Source of the DNA: Entomobacter blattae
GTDB lineage: Bacteria; Pseudomonadota; Alphaproteobacteria; Acetobacterales; Acetobacteraceae
NCBI RefSeq assembly: GCF_014672835.1
Contig: NZ_CP060244.1
Coordinates: forward strand, 1,529,001 to 1,593,000
Direction of reading: 5' to 3'
Length of the DNA stretch: 64,000 bases
The translations under genes and the position numbers were made by a program. This document shows positions 29,091 to 36,889 of this stretch, in pieces (within the stretch, counting starts at the first letter, position 1; each line of letters opens with the position of its first letter). The notes under the pieces were generated by a model. That model saw nothing but the letters and a program-made list of their open reading frames with translations. It had not been told where the DNA came from and made no database searches.

Positions 29091-30143
29091 ATGTTCGGTA
29101 AAAAGGCTTTCCCTAAGGGGGGGGTAGAATCTCTCCATCCAAATCAGGCTCAAGGCCCTTTACGGGTGGGTGTAGCAGGGGCAGGCTATTTTGGCCGTTT
29201 CCATTTACAAAAGGTGCAGGCTTCCTCTCGTGAAGCACTTGTTGGCCTTTATGATCTTGATCCAACACGGGCCGCAGCGATGGGGGCTGAATTTGGTACT
29301 TTTGTTGCTCCCACTTACGAGGCCCTGCTGGAACAGGCTGATGCTGTCGTGATTGCAGCCCCAGCTGAGCAGCATTTTAGCCTGGCAGAGCAAGCCCTTA
29401 AGGCTGGCAAGCATGTTCTGGTGGAAAAACCCGTGGCCTCCACCTTGGAGCAGGCAGACTCCTTAGTGGCCCTGGCTGAAAAAACAGGGCTTGTTGTACA
29501 AGTCGGCCATTTGTTACGATATTCGGCAGAACAAAAGGCCATTACAGAACGTATTGACCGGCCGCTTTATATTGAAACCATGCGCATTGCTCCCTTTAGA
29601 GAACGCGGTGTGGATGTCTCTGTCATTCTTGACTTGATGATCCACGATCTGGATTTGGTGTTAGCTATTGTTGATAGCCCGATTGAATCGGTAGATGCCC
29701 TGGGAGCCGCCGTCAGCTCGCATTTTGAGGATATTGCCAATGCCCGTGTTCGCTTTGCCAATGGGTGTGTGGCGACCATTACGGCCAGCCGTATTTCTTT
29801 AAAAACCGAGCGGAAAATGCGGATTTTCTCTGAAGAAGGGTATCTCTCAGCCGATTTTGTCACCCGTGAATTGGTGATGATTGGTCGTAAAAATGGCCTT
29901 CCCCTACCGGGCACTAATGGATTTAAAAGAGAGAGTGTTCGCTGGAAGGAATCCGATATGCTGCAAGCAGAGCATGCCGCATTTGCAGCAGCCTGTCTTG
30001 AGGGCCTTCCAGTAAAGGTGGATGCCCGTGCAGGCCGCAGGGCTCTTGCAGCGGCTTTGGCTGTAACAGAAAGCATCGCCGCTACCCGAGAGCGTATGAT
30101 ACTTTCTGGCCTTATCCACCAAAAGCCAGCTGGGGACTATTAG
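29091..30143 (+). CDS. Gfo/Idh/MocA-family NAD(P)-dependent oxidoreductase
   Basis: A 350-residue protein. The Rossmann motif VGVAGAGYFGRFHLQK begins near residue 26, followed by GKHVLVEKPVAST (the EKP motif of this family) and MIHDLDL, which carries the catalytic-site His/Asp region. The substrate cannot be predicted; relatives act on sugars, nucleotide sugars or inositols. Its stop overlaps the stop of the convergent GST gene by 3 bases. Confidence 0.88.
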   Translation: MFGKKAFPKGGVESLHPNQAQGPLRVGVAGAGYFGRFHLQKVQASSREALVGLYDLDPTRAAAMGAEFGTFVAPTYEALLEQADAVVIAAPAEQHFSLAEQALKAGKHVLVEKPVASTLEQADSLVALAEKTGLVVQVGHLLRYSAEQKAITERIDRPLYIETMRIAPFRERGVDVSVILDLMIHDLDLVLAIVDSPIESVDALGAAVSSHFEDIANARVRFANGCVATITASRISLKTERKMRIFSEEGYLSADFVTRELVMIGRKNGLPLPGTNGFKRESVRWKESDMLQAEHAAFAAACLEGLPVKVDARAGRRALAAALAVTESIAATRERMILSGLIHQKPAGDY

Positions 30144-30790
30144 GCGATATTGTCGGTAGTGAGTCCTTCGTCGGTAAAGGCCTTTTTAATAGCAGGACGG
30201 TTAATGATCGTATCCAGGAGGCGAGAAATGGCCTGATGAGACCGTGGGGGTGGAACAAGGCCACGGCGATGGGCCCAATGGCAGATCATGGTCAGATATA
30301 AATCGACAGCGCTGAGCTTCTTGCCCAGGAAGAAAGGCCCATTAGCCACTAAATGCTGTTCAATTACGGCAAAAAACATATTTGCTCTGGTTTGGGCGCC
30401 AGCCTTAATGGAGGCCATTGCCGCTTCGTTATTGTTGGCAAGACGCTCGGGGTAGAACCAGTTCATCATGGCTTCTTGTAAGGAGTTGGTCAGAAAAACC
30501 AGCCATTGGTAAAAATGGCCTCGTTCTGCGGTGCCAACGGCTGGTGCAAAGCCTTTTTCTGGGTGTTTATCGACGAGGTAAAGAAGAATAGCAGCGGATT
30601 CAAAAATCACGACGGGGCCATCGGTTAAAGTCGGGATACGCCCATTAGGGTTTAGCTTAAGATATTCAGGGGATTTTTGGGCATTGACCTTTCGATCGAC
30701 CAGAACCAGTTGATAGGGAACTCCTAGCTCCTCTAATAGCATATGGGGGGCACTGCTGGCATTGCTGGGATAGTAATAAAGTGTATACAT
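30140..30790 (-). CDS. Glutathione S-transferase family protein
   Basis: A 216-residue GST from MYTLYYYPSNASSAPHMLLE. The thioredoxin-like N-terminal domain contains the NPNGRIPTL cis-Pro loop and GPVIFESAAILLYL with the Glu-Ser pair that binds the glutathione gamma-Glu. The helical C-terminal domain includes FLGKKLSAVDLYLTM. A few extra codons upstream (MLRYLEKEF) are possible but less likely. Transcribed toward and overlapping the oxidoreductase gene end. Confidence 0.9.
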   Translation of the reverse strand: MYTLYYYPSNASSAPHMLLEELGVPYQLVLVDRKVNAQKSPEYLKLNPNGRIPTLTDGPVVIFESAAILLYLVDKHPEKGFAPAVGTAERGHFYQWLVFLTNSLQEAMMNWFYPERLANNNEAAMASIKAGAQTRANMFFAVIEQHLVANGPFFLGKKLSAVDLYLTMICHWAHRRGLVPPPRSHQAISRLLDTIINRPAIKKAFTDEGLTTDNIA

Positions 30791-30999
30791 AAATTCTTTC
30801 TCAAGATATCGTAGCACCTATTTTATAAGGGAAAACAGACAGGAAAAGCCAGATAAATTTTACTGTAGGGTAAAGTTGATACGCCTGATAAGGGCCGATA
30901 ATAAAACGCTGTTGTGTATTTTCCTCGATAGGAGCCAATAGGGGAGGAGCTTTTACAGGCACGCCTTGTTTAAAGCTGATGAGCAGACCATTCTTGATC

Positions 31000-31165
31000 A
31001 GCCTTTGTCGAGAAACCTGCAAATCCAGATTTTTGCAGCATTACTGGAATCTGCAGCGGATGAACAAGGGGTTCGCATGTCTGCTATGGATGGCGTAACA
31101 CGGAATGCTGGCAAATCTATCGATCGCCTCTCGCTGCAGTATCATACTACACGACACGCTAACTC
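31000..31165 (+). pseudogene. atpG fragment (ATP synthase gamma, C-terminal part)
   Basis: The plus strand encodes LQIQIFAALLESAADEQGVR, MSAMDGVTRNAGKSIDRLSL and QYHTTRHAN. This is the conserved C-terminal helix region of ATP synthase gamma (ALxESAASEQxARMxAM...ATxNAxxxIxxLxLxYNxxRQA). The final ITxELxEIxxG helix is replaced by unrelated sequence, and the N-terminal three quarters are missing. Confidence 0.88.
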
Positions 31166-31617
31166 TTCTCCAAAGCCTTTAGCGTATAAAATCTTCAGAA
31201 GGCTTGCTGCTCTAGGCAAGGCAGAGAGGAGATGGTCTTCAAGTTGCAGATATGTCAAATCTTGGTGCGGTTGCCATCAATAACAGGGAAGGATGCTTCC
31301 CAAGTTGGGATATGTCTTTATCTTTATCTTTTGCATTTCTCACATCTTCTCTTTTTTTCTCTTTCTATTCTGAAAAATCTCTCTGTGTAGGGCTTGGTTG
31401 GGTAAGGTGTATGTGGCCGTAGCAGGCCAGCTGCTTTGTGTTGGGAATGCACCATAGGAAGGGGTTAGGAATTTCTTTTGAGGAAGTCGAAGCTCACAAC
31501 CTAGAAAGTCAAAGCTAGAAACCTATAGTGGTGAGTTGTGGTTTGATAAATTCTTTAAAGAAAGAAAAAATATCGGCAAAAGGGGTTGTACTGTAGCAAA
31601 AATTGGGTAAGCTCTTT
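31166..31617. other. Intergenic region, no gene seen
   Basis: Between the atpG remnant and the pentanucleotide repeat I see no coding signal, RNA gene or terminator that I can support. Confidence 0.3.
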
Positions 31618-31878
31618 CCAAGCCAAGCCAAGCCAAGCCAAGCCAAGCCAAGCCAAGCCAAGCCAAGCCAAGCCAAGCCAAGCCAAGCCAAGCCAAGCCA
31701 AGCCAAGCCAAGCCAAGCCAAGCCAAGCCAAGCCAAGCCAAGCCAAGCCAAGCCAAGCCAAGCCAAGCCAAGCCAAGCCAAGCCAAGCCAAGCCAAGCCA
31801 AGCCAAGCCAAGCCAAGCCAAGCCAAGCCAAGCCAAGCCAAGCCAAGCCAAGCCAAGCCAAGCCAAGCCAAGCCAAGC
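31618..31878. repeat. (AGCCA)n microsatellite, 51 perfect copies
   Basis: From 31621 to 31875 the unit AGCCA is repeated 51 times without a single error, with a partial CCA before and AGC after. All reading frames stay open through it (AKPSQ repeats on plus, WLGLA repeats on minus), which creates spurious long frames. It lies just downstream of the ABC-F gene stop, within its probable transcript end. Confidence 0.98.
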
Positions 31879-31910
31879 CCCTATTCCAGGCGCTGGAATG
31901 AACAGGGGTA
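31878..31910 (-). terminator. Hairpin downstream of the ABC-F gene
   Basis: CCCCTATTCCAG-GCG-CTGGAAT...AGGGG forms a 6 bp perfect inner stem (TTCCAG/CTGGAA) and an outer CCCCT/AGGGG stem, only 4 bases after the ABC-F stop. There is no T-run, so terminator activity is uncertain. Confidence 0.4.
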
Positions 31911-31913
31911 GAG

Positions 31914-33743
31914 TTATTTTTTTTCGATGTCCTGGCGAAGAATTTCCAGCTCCAGCCAACGTTCCTCGGCCTCTCTCAGGGCAGTTTCCTTTTGAGCTAA
32001 CAGGGTGGAGGTTTGGGTGAATTTCGCCTGATCTTTATGGTAAAGGGCGGGATCAGAGAGAATAGTTCTGAGTTTCTGAATTTCCTCTTCAAGGCCAGCG
32101 ATGGTTTTTGGCAAGTTTTCCAGGGCAAATTTTTCTTTAAAGGAGAGTTTGGTTTTTGGGCCTTTTTCCTCACTAAAAGCAGATTTGTTTTTGCTGGCAG
32201 AGGGGTTACCATTCTTAAGAGTTTCTTTTTTGCCAGAAGGGGGTGCAGGGGGTACGGCTTGCTTTTGGGCAAGCATATCGCTATAGCCACCGGCATATTC
32301 CACCCATTGGGCAGTCTCAGCAAGGGTAAGAACCGAGGTTGCGATACGGTCAATAAAGTTACGGTCGTGGCTCACAAGGAGCACGCTGCCTTCATATTGG
32401 GAGAGCATTTCTTCCAGAAGATCGAGGGTCTCTAGATCCAGATCGTTGGTGGGTTCATCCAGCACTAGCAGGTTTGAAGGTTGGGCAAGGGCCTTGGCCA
32501 ATAACAAGCGCCCACGCTCCCCACCAGAGAGAACGCCCACAGGGGTGCGGGCCTGCTCTGGTTTAAAGAGGAAATCTTTCATATAGCCTATCACATGGCG
32601 GTGCTCGGAGCCGACCTGAACCATATCACCTCCCCCACCGGTTAGGGTATCGGCTAAGGTGGTGGCTGGGTTAAGGGCATTGCGTTGCTGGTCCAGGGTG
32701 ACCATCGCTAGGTTGCTGCCAAGGGTTATCTCCCCTTCATCAGGCGGTAGGGTTTTGGTCAGCAGATTTAAAAGGGTTGTTTTACCCGAGCCATTCGCTC
32801 CGACAATGGCAAGCTTTTCGCCACGTTGGAGCCGGAGCGAAAGGGCTTTAACGATGGGACGTTCCCCATAAGATTTGCTTACCCCTTCTGCGGCAATGAC
32901 AAGCTTACCAGAAAGGATGGCCTGGCTGGCCTGCAAGGCCAGCTGGTTGGGTTGTTTGATGGCCTCTCGTTTCTGTTGGCGAAGCTGGGCCAGTTCCTGA
33001 ACACGGCGCACATTGCGTTTGCGTCGGGCCGTGACACCATAACGCATCCAGTCTTCCTCACGGGCAATCTGGCGGTCAAGCTTATGGGCCGTGAGCTCCT
33101 CTTCTGCTAAAACTGCATCACGCCAGCTTTCAAAATGTTGAAAGCCTTGATTCAACTTGCGGCAGGTGCCACGGTCGAGCCAGATAACAGCCTGAGAGAC
33201 TGTTTCTAACAAGCGCCGATCATGGCTGATAAGGATGAGGGCAGCGGAAAGGGAAAGCAGCTTTTTTTCAAGCCATTCAATAGTCGGCATGTCCAGATGG
33301 TTGGTGGGTTCATCCAGCATCAGAAGGTCTGGGTGGCCTACAAGAGCCTGGGCAATGGCGCACCGCCGGGCCTCGCCACCGGAGAGATGGTGAGGGTTTT
33401 CCTGGCCTGTTAAGCCAAGTTCTTGCAGGAGAGAGAGCGATTCGTGCTCATAGTGGGGGTCGACCAGCCCAGTATTGACATAGTCGAGCGTGGTTTTATA
33501 GGCTCTGAGATTAGGTTCTTGAGAAAGGTAACGCCGCGTAATGCTAGGTTGAATGAAGATCTCTCCAGAATCGGGGAGGATTTGGCCCGAGGCAATACGA
33601 AGAAGGGTAGATTTTCCACTGCCATTGCGCCCTACGAGGGCAAGCTTTTCATGATAACCAACGCTGATTTCTGCCCCTTCCAACAGGGGTTTGCCGCCCA
33701 GGGTATAGGAGATGTTCTGTAAGGAAAGAAGTGGTGGTGCCAT
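31914..33743 (-). CDS. ABC-F family ATPase, Uup-like
   Basis: A soluble protein of 609 residues with two ABC domains and no membrane segments. The first has GRNGSGKST and LSGGEARR, the second GANGSGKTT and LSGGERGR, each followed by LDEPTNHLD or LDEPTNDLD. A charged inter-domain linker and a C-terminal coiled coil (LEEEIQKLRTILSDPALYHK and the following residues) resemble Uup, an ABC-F protein acting on ribosomes and branched DNA intermediates. The functional subtype is an inference. The 3' end abuts the AGCCA repeat. Confidence 0.9.
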   Translation of the reverse strand: MAPPLLSLQNISYTLGGKPLLEGAEISVGYHEKLALVGRNGSGKSTLLRIASGQILPDSGEIFIQPSITRRYLSQEPNLRAYKTTLDYVNTGLVDPHYEHESLSLLQELGLTGQENPHHLSGGEARRCAIAQALVGHPDLLMLDEPTNHLDMPTIEWLEKKLLSLSAALILISHDRRLLETVSQAVIWLDRGTCRKLNQGFQHFESWRDAVLAEEELTAHKLDRQIAREEDWMRYGVTARRKRNVRRVQELAQLRQQKREAIKQPNQLALQASQAILSGKLVIAAEGVSKSYGERPIVKALSLRLQRGEKLAIVGANGSGKTTLLNLLTKTLPPDEGEITLGSNLAMVTLDQQRNALNPATTLADTLTGGGGDMVQVGSEHRHVIGYMKDFLFKPEQARTPVGVLSGGERGRLLLAKALAQPSNLLVLDEPTNDLDLETLDLLEEMLSQYEGSVLLVSHDRNFIDRIATSVLTLAETAQWVEYAGGYSDMLAQKQAVPPAPPSGKKETLKNGNPSASKNKSAFSEEKGPKTKLSFKEKFALENLPKTIAGLEEEIQKLRTILSDPALYHKDQAKFTQTSTLLAQKETALREAEERWLELEILRQDIEKK

Positions 33744-33882
33744 TTTTTACCACATACCTATACAGCGTATATTGTGCAAGCAGAATTGTTTACTCAGTCT
33801 GCTAGGCTTTTGAGTGTCTTATGCGTGATAGGGGCGTAATATGCGCGATAAGGGGGACGTAAGCAGTAGGCAATAAGCGCGC

Positions 33883-34671
33883 TTAAGCTCGGCCTTCAAA
33901 GTCATGCTGGGTAGAGTAAAGCTCTGTATCAAGCCCCCCTGTTACAGCCTGGTATGTGGCCACAGCCAAGGTTAAGGGCTCAAAAGGCTTGGTAATCACA
34001 AAACAGGGTTCCTGGCGGCTGCCAGTGAGCAGGCGCTCGGGGTAGGCGGTAACAAAAATTACGGGTACAGGGTGATGTTTTAAAATTCTTTCTACGGCAA
34101 GCATGCCGTCTCCGCCGAGTCCCAAATTGATATCTGCCAGGATAAGGCCAGGTTTTTTGGTAATGGCCAGCATGGTGGCTTCATCCTCTGTGCCGGCAAT
34201 GCCCACGCTGGTATGGCCGCATTTTCTGACCAGGTCTTCAATATCCATGGCAATAATGGGTTCATCCTCGATGATGAGCACAGAAGTGGAAGCCGCATGG
34301 TGGAGTTTTTCACGGGCATCAAAAATCAGTTCATTGGCTCGATTCGGGGAAAGACCGGTAATGGCTGCAGCCAGAGAAATGGGCTGCTCTTCCAAAGAGG
34401 TAAGGAGCAGGAGCTGGCGCTGGACAGAGGTTAGCCCTGGACGATTAGCCTGGGAGGGAAGTTTTTCCTGCAATTGGTTAAACCGTTTGGTGAGCAGATA
34501 GTAAAGGGTTTCCCTTGGGGAAAAATGATCTTTATTCTTATTGGACACCAGTATTTGTAAGCATTCTGCAACCAGTTTATCTCCATAGATTTGGTTTCCG
34601 GTCAGGGCACGGGCATAACGCCTGGCATAAGGGAGAACGCTGATTAGTTCCTTTTGTTGCAGAGTGCTCAT
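33883..34671 (-). CDS. phyR: PhyR, general stress response regulator
   Basis: PhyR has a sigma-like N-terminal domain (about residues 1-120) and a C-terminal receiver domain (about 130-250). On phosphorylation it sequesters the anti-sigma factor NepR and frees EcfG. The receiver shows the acidic pair E135/D136 (IIEDEP), phosphoacceptor D180 in LADINLG, Thr in FVTAYPE and Lys in VITKPFEP. The 262-residue length is typical. It is divergent from the ecfG-like gene with only 44 bases between starts and is next to nepR and a cognate-type kinase, the classical alphaproteobacterial arrangement. Confidence 0.95.
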   Translation of the reverse strand: MSTLQQKELISVLPYARRYARALTGNQIYGDKLVAECLQILVSNKNKDHFSPRETLYYLLTKRFNQLQEKLPSQANRPGLTSVQRQLLLLTSLEEQPISLAAAITGLSPNRANELIFDAREKLHHAASTSVLIIEDEPIIAMDIEDLVRKCGHTSVGIAGTEDEATMLAITKKPGLILADINLGLGGDGMLAVERILKHHPVPVIFVTAYPERLLTGSRQEPCFVITKPFEPLTLAVATYQAVTGGLDTELYSTQHDFEGRA

Positions 34672-34715
34672 TATTGTGGTTCCTTTATTGCTGACGATAA
34701 CCGGAAATTAAACTG

Positions 34716-35420
34716 ATGGTGAATGCAGGCAGAGCCGAAACGGTAGATGATTTTTCTGGAATGAAGCAGGAAATTGTAAAATATCTGCCTGCCATGCGCG
34801 CTTTTGCCCGTTTTTTGACGCGTGATGCTGCCCAAGCTGATGACCTGCTTCAGGAAACGTTGGTAAAGGTGATGGATAATCTTGATAAATTTACTCCACT
34901 TCCCCCAGACATTGTAGAAAAACCAGCCTCTGAAAAACCATTTCCTCAAAACCCATTTTCTGAAAAACCATTTTCTGTAGAAGATCCCCCCCTTGGGGAA
35001 AAGGTTTTGCCCCAAAAGATCGCTTCCCCCTGGAAGGGCCTGAAAGCCTGGCTGCTGACCATTGAGAGAAATGTTTATTATGGTTATCTGCGCAAAACCA
35101 GGCGAGAGCAAAAGGGTCTGCAGGTCTTTCATGATGAGGCTCCTGTCTTTCAGGCAGAAAATGCAGCTACGGCCGATGCTGTATGGGATCTTGAACAGAA
35201 TCTGGCTCAGTTAAGTCCTCCATTAAGGGAAGCCCTTATTCTTGTTGGGGGCCAGCAGCTTTCTTATGAAGAGGCTGCGCGAATATGTGGTATTGGAATA
35301 GGAACATTCAAGGCCAGGGTCTCCAGAGCCAGAAAACAGCTTGCTGCTCTTTATGAGCACCATCACGAAAAGCAAAGCCGCCAGAAGAGAGAAGAGAATA
35401 GAGAAGAAGACGATAAATAA
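34716..35420 (+). CDS. EcfG-like sigma factor with an inserted Pro-rich linker
   Basis: An ECF15 (EcfG)-type sigma factor of 234 residues. Sigma2 is recognisable from MRAFARFLTRDAAQADDLLQ and, after an interruption, AWLLTIERNVYYGYLRKTRR; sigma4 reads REALILVGGQQLSYEEAARI with CGIGIGTFKARVSRARKQL. Between the two halves of sigma2, about 45 residues are inserted (IVEKPASEKPFPQNPFSEKP), encoded by a short tandem DNA repeat around 34918-34980. The tail is strongly charged. It is divergent from phyR. If the insert is not tolerated, this copy might be inactive. Confidence 0.85.
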   Translation: MVNAGRAETVDDFSGMKQEIVKYLPAMRAFARFLTRDAAQADDLLQETLVKVMDNLDKFTPLPPDIVEKPASEKPFPQNPFSEKPFSVEDPPLGEKVLPQKIASPWKGLKAWLLTIERNVYYGYLRKTRREQKGLQVFHDEAPVFQAENAATADAVWDLEQNLAQLSPPLREALILVGGQQLSYEEAARICGIGIGTFKARVSRARKQLAALYEHHHEKQSRQKREENREEDDK

Positions 35421-35775
35421 AAAATAGCGTATTTTCCCTTCAGAGGTAAAGGTCGGTGATGAAAGGCGCAAGGAAGGAAGATAAGAGGTTGGATAAGTAA
35501 GAATTTATCTCTTCCTTGGTTGCTGTTAAGCTTGAGTGTTTTTGTACCACTACATCGTTTAAGGGTATGGCGGTGAAAATTCTTGCTGGGAGGGGAATCA
35601 GCATACAAAGTAAAGATAAAGAAATCTTTAAATAAAAGGAAAAACCTTCACGAAAAAGCGAAAAAATTTTTTCAAAAAAACATCAAAAAAACATGCAACA
35701 TTTCTGCAGACTAAAGCATTAGTATTTATGTAAAGCGATAAACTATAAAAATAAATAGAGAGCAGGAATGTTATT
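35421..35775. other. Intergenic region between the two sigma genes
   Basis: AT-rich, with A-runs at about 35655-35695. I looked for an EcfG-type promoter (GGAAC then CGTT about 16 bases later) and found none. The second sigma gene has AGCAGGAATG just before its start. Confidence 0.35.
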
Positions 35776-36375
35776 ATGACCGCTACTTTTCATGACCAGA
35801 TTATTGCCATATTACCTAAGCTGCTGGTGCAAGCCCTGGCTTTAACGCGCAATCGGGCGGCCGCAGAAGATCTTGTGCAGGATGCTGTATGTAATGCCTT
35901 AGCTGCTCAGGAGAGTTTTACATTAGGGACGAATTTTGCAGCCTGGATGCATAGGATATTGCGCAATCGCTTTATTTCTAACTTGCGTAAACATCATGAA
36001 ACCACAGATATTGATGATGTGCCCAGTGCCATGTTTGCCACTGAAGCCATGCATGAAAACCGTTTAGCTCTTAAGGAATTGGCTCGGGCGATTACCTGCC
36101 TTCCTGCTGACCAGAGGGAAGCGTTAATTATGGTGGTTGTCCATGGGCTTAGTTATGAAGAACTGGCTCAGGCCACAAATTGCGCAATTGGGACTGCAAA
36201 AAGCCGGGTATTTAGGGCTCGTAGGCAGCTTCAGGCCTGGCTTATTGGGGATGAGGCCCCTCGTAAGGATAAAGAAAGTGTGGAGAAAGAAAAATCCATG
36301 GCAGCCCAGGTGCGTCGTCTAGAATCTCTTTTGCGGAAGGAAGGCCAGAATAAGGCCCATCAGTTTTTTATCTAA
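35776..36375 (+). CDS. ecfG: Second EcfG-like sigma factor
   Basis: An ECF15-type sigma factor of 199 residues. Sigma2 contains ALTRNRAAAEDLVQDAVCNA and NFAAWMHRILRNRFISNLRK without insertion; sigma4 contains LPADQREALIMVVVHGLSYE and NCAIGTAKSRVFRARRQL. The C-terminal extension (EKEKSMAAQVRRLESLLRKE) is charged and helical. It lies between the first sigma gene and nepR on the same strand. As the undisturbed copy it is the better candidate for the housekeeping general stress sigma factor. Confidence 0.88.
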   Translation: MTATFHDQIIAILPKLLVQALALTRNRAAAEDLVQDAVCNALAAQESFTLGTNFAAWMHRILRNRFISNLRKHHETTDIDDVPSAMFATEAMHENRLALKELARAITCLPADQREALIMVVVHGLSYEELAQATNCAIGTAKSRVFRARRQLQAWLIGDEAPRKDKESVEKEKSMAAQVRRLESLLRKEGQNKAHQFFI

Positions 36376-36633
36376 AACTCTCAACTAGGTTTCATTAATA
36401 CTAGGTTTACATTAACACCAAGTTTACATTAATGGATAAGGCTGCTTTGCCACGCAGGGTGGCCTTATTTTCAGAAGAGAAGGAGCCTATTGAAAATAAA
36501 ATAATTGGTATTAAGAGATCGTCAGGCTATTACATAATTTTTATTGATTTCATATTGTTGAAAAAGATTTCTTACTGTGATGACATTGAACAGAGAAGTC
36601 ATGAGATTTCATAGCTAGAGGTTTAGAAGGTTC

Positions 36634-36885
36634 ATGACCGTTATGGCTTTGCCAAAAAAAACCAAAATACCCCCTGAGAAGCCCAGACATACGCCTTGTA
36701 TGTCTGAACCTACGAAGGGCGAAAAGCAGAATTCCCTGCAAGGGAGTGACCTTTCAAAGGAGGGCGATGCGTCTGCTTTTGATTTATGGCTTGATCAGGG
36801 TTTGCATCAGTTGTTCGATAGTGTGGCCAACGAACCAATCCCTGAAGAACTGCTCAATTTAATTGAAGCAGATAGAAATCAGTGA
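36634..36885 (+). CDS. nepR: NepR anti-sigma factor
   Basis: A small protein of 83 residues. The conserved NepR core is at the end: FDLWLDQGLHQLFDSVANEP followed by IPEELLNLI (compare WLDRxLRQLYDxVxxEPIPDxL). In the resting state NepR binds EcfG; phosphorylated PhyR removes it. The N-terminal 45 residues are variable and Lys/Pro-rich, so an internal Met (MSEPTKGEK) may be the start. Its stop overlaps the region of the kinase start, suggesting co-translation. Confidence 0.88.
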   Translation: MTVMALPKKTKIPPEKPRHTPCMSEPTKGEKQNSLQGSDLSKEGDASAFDLWLDQGLHQLFDSVANEPIPEELLNLIEADRNQ

Positions 36886-36889
36886 TGTG

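Noticed and set aside
31586-32020. Long open frames with AKPSQ or WLGLA repeats
   Set aside because: They arise because the AGCCA array has no stop in any frame; they overlap the ABC-F gene or lack a ribosome site and have no non-repeat domain.
34672-35775. EcfG-type promoters (GGAAC-N16-CGTT) in the stress response locus
   Set aside because: GGAAC occurs just before the phyR start, but without a suitably spaced -10 and too close to the start codon; none before the second sigma gene.
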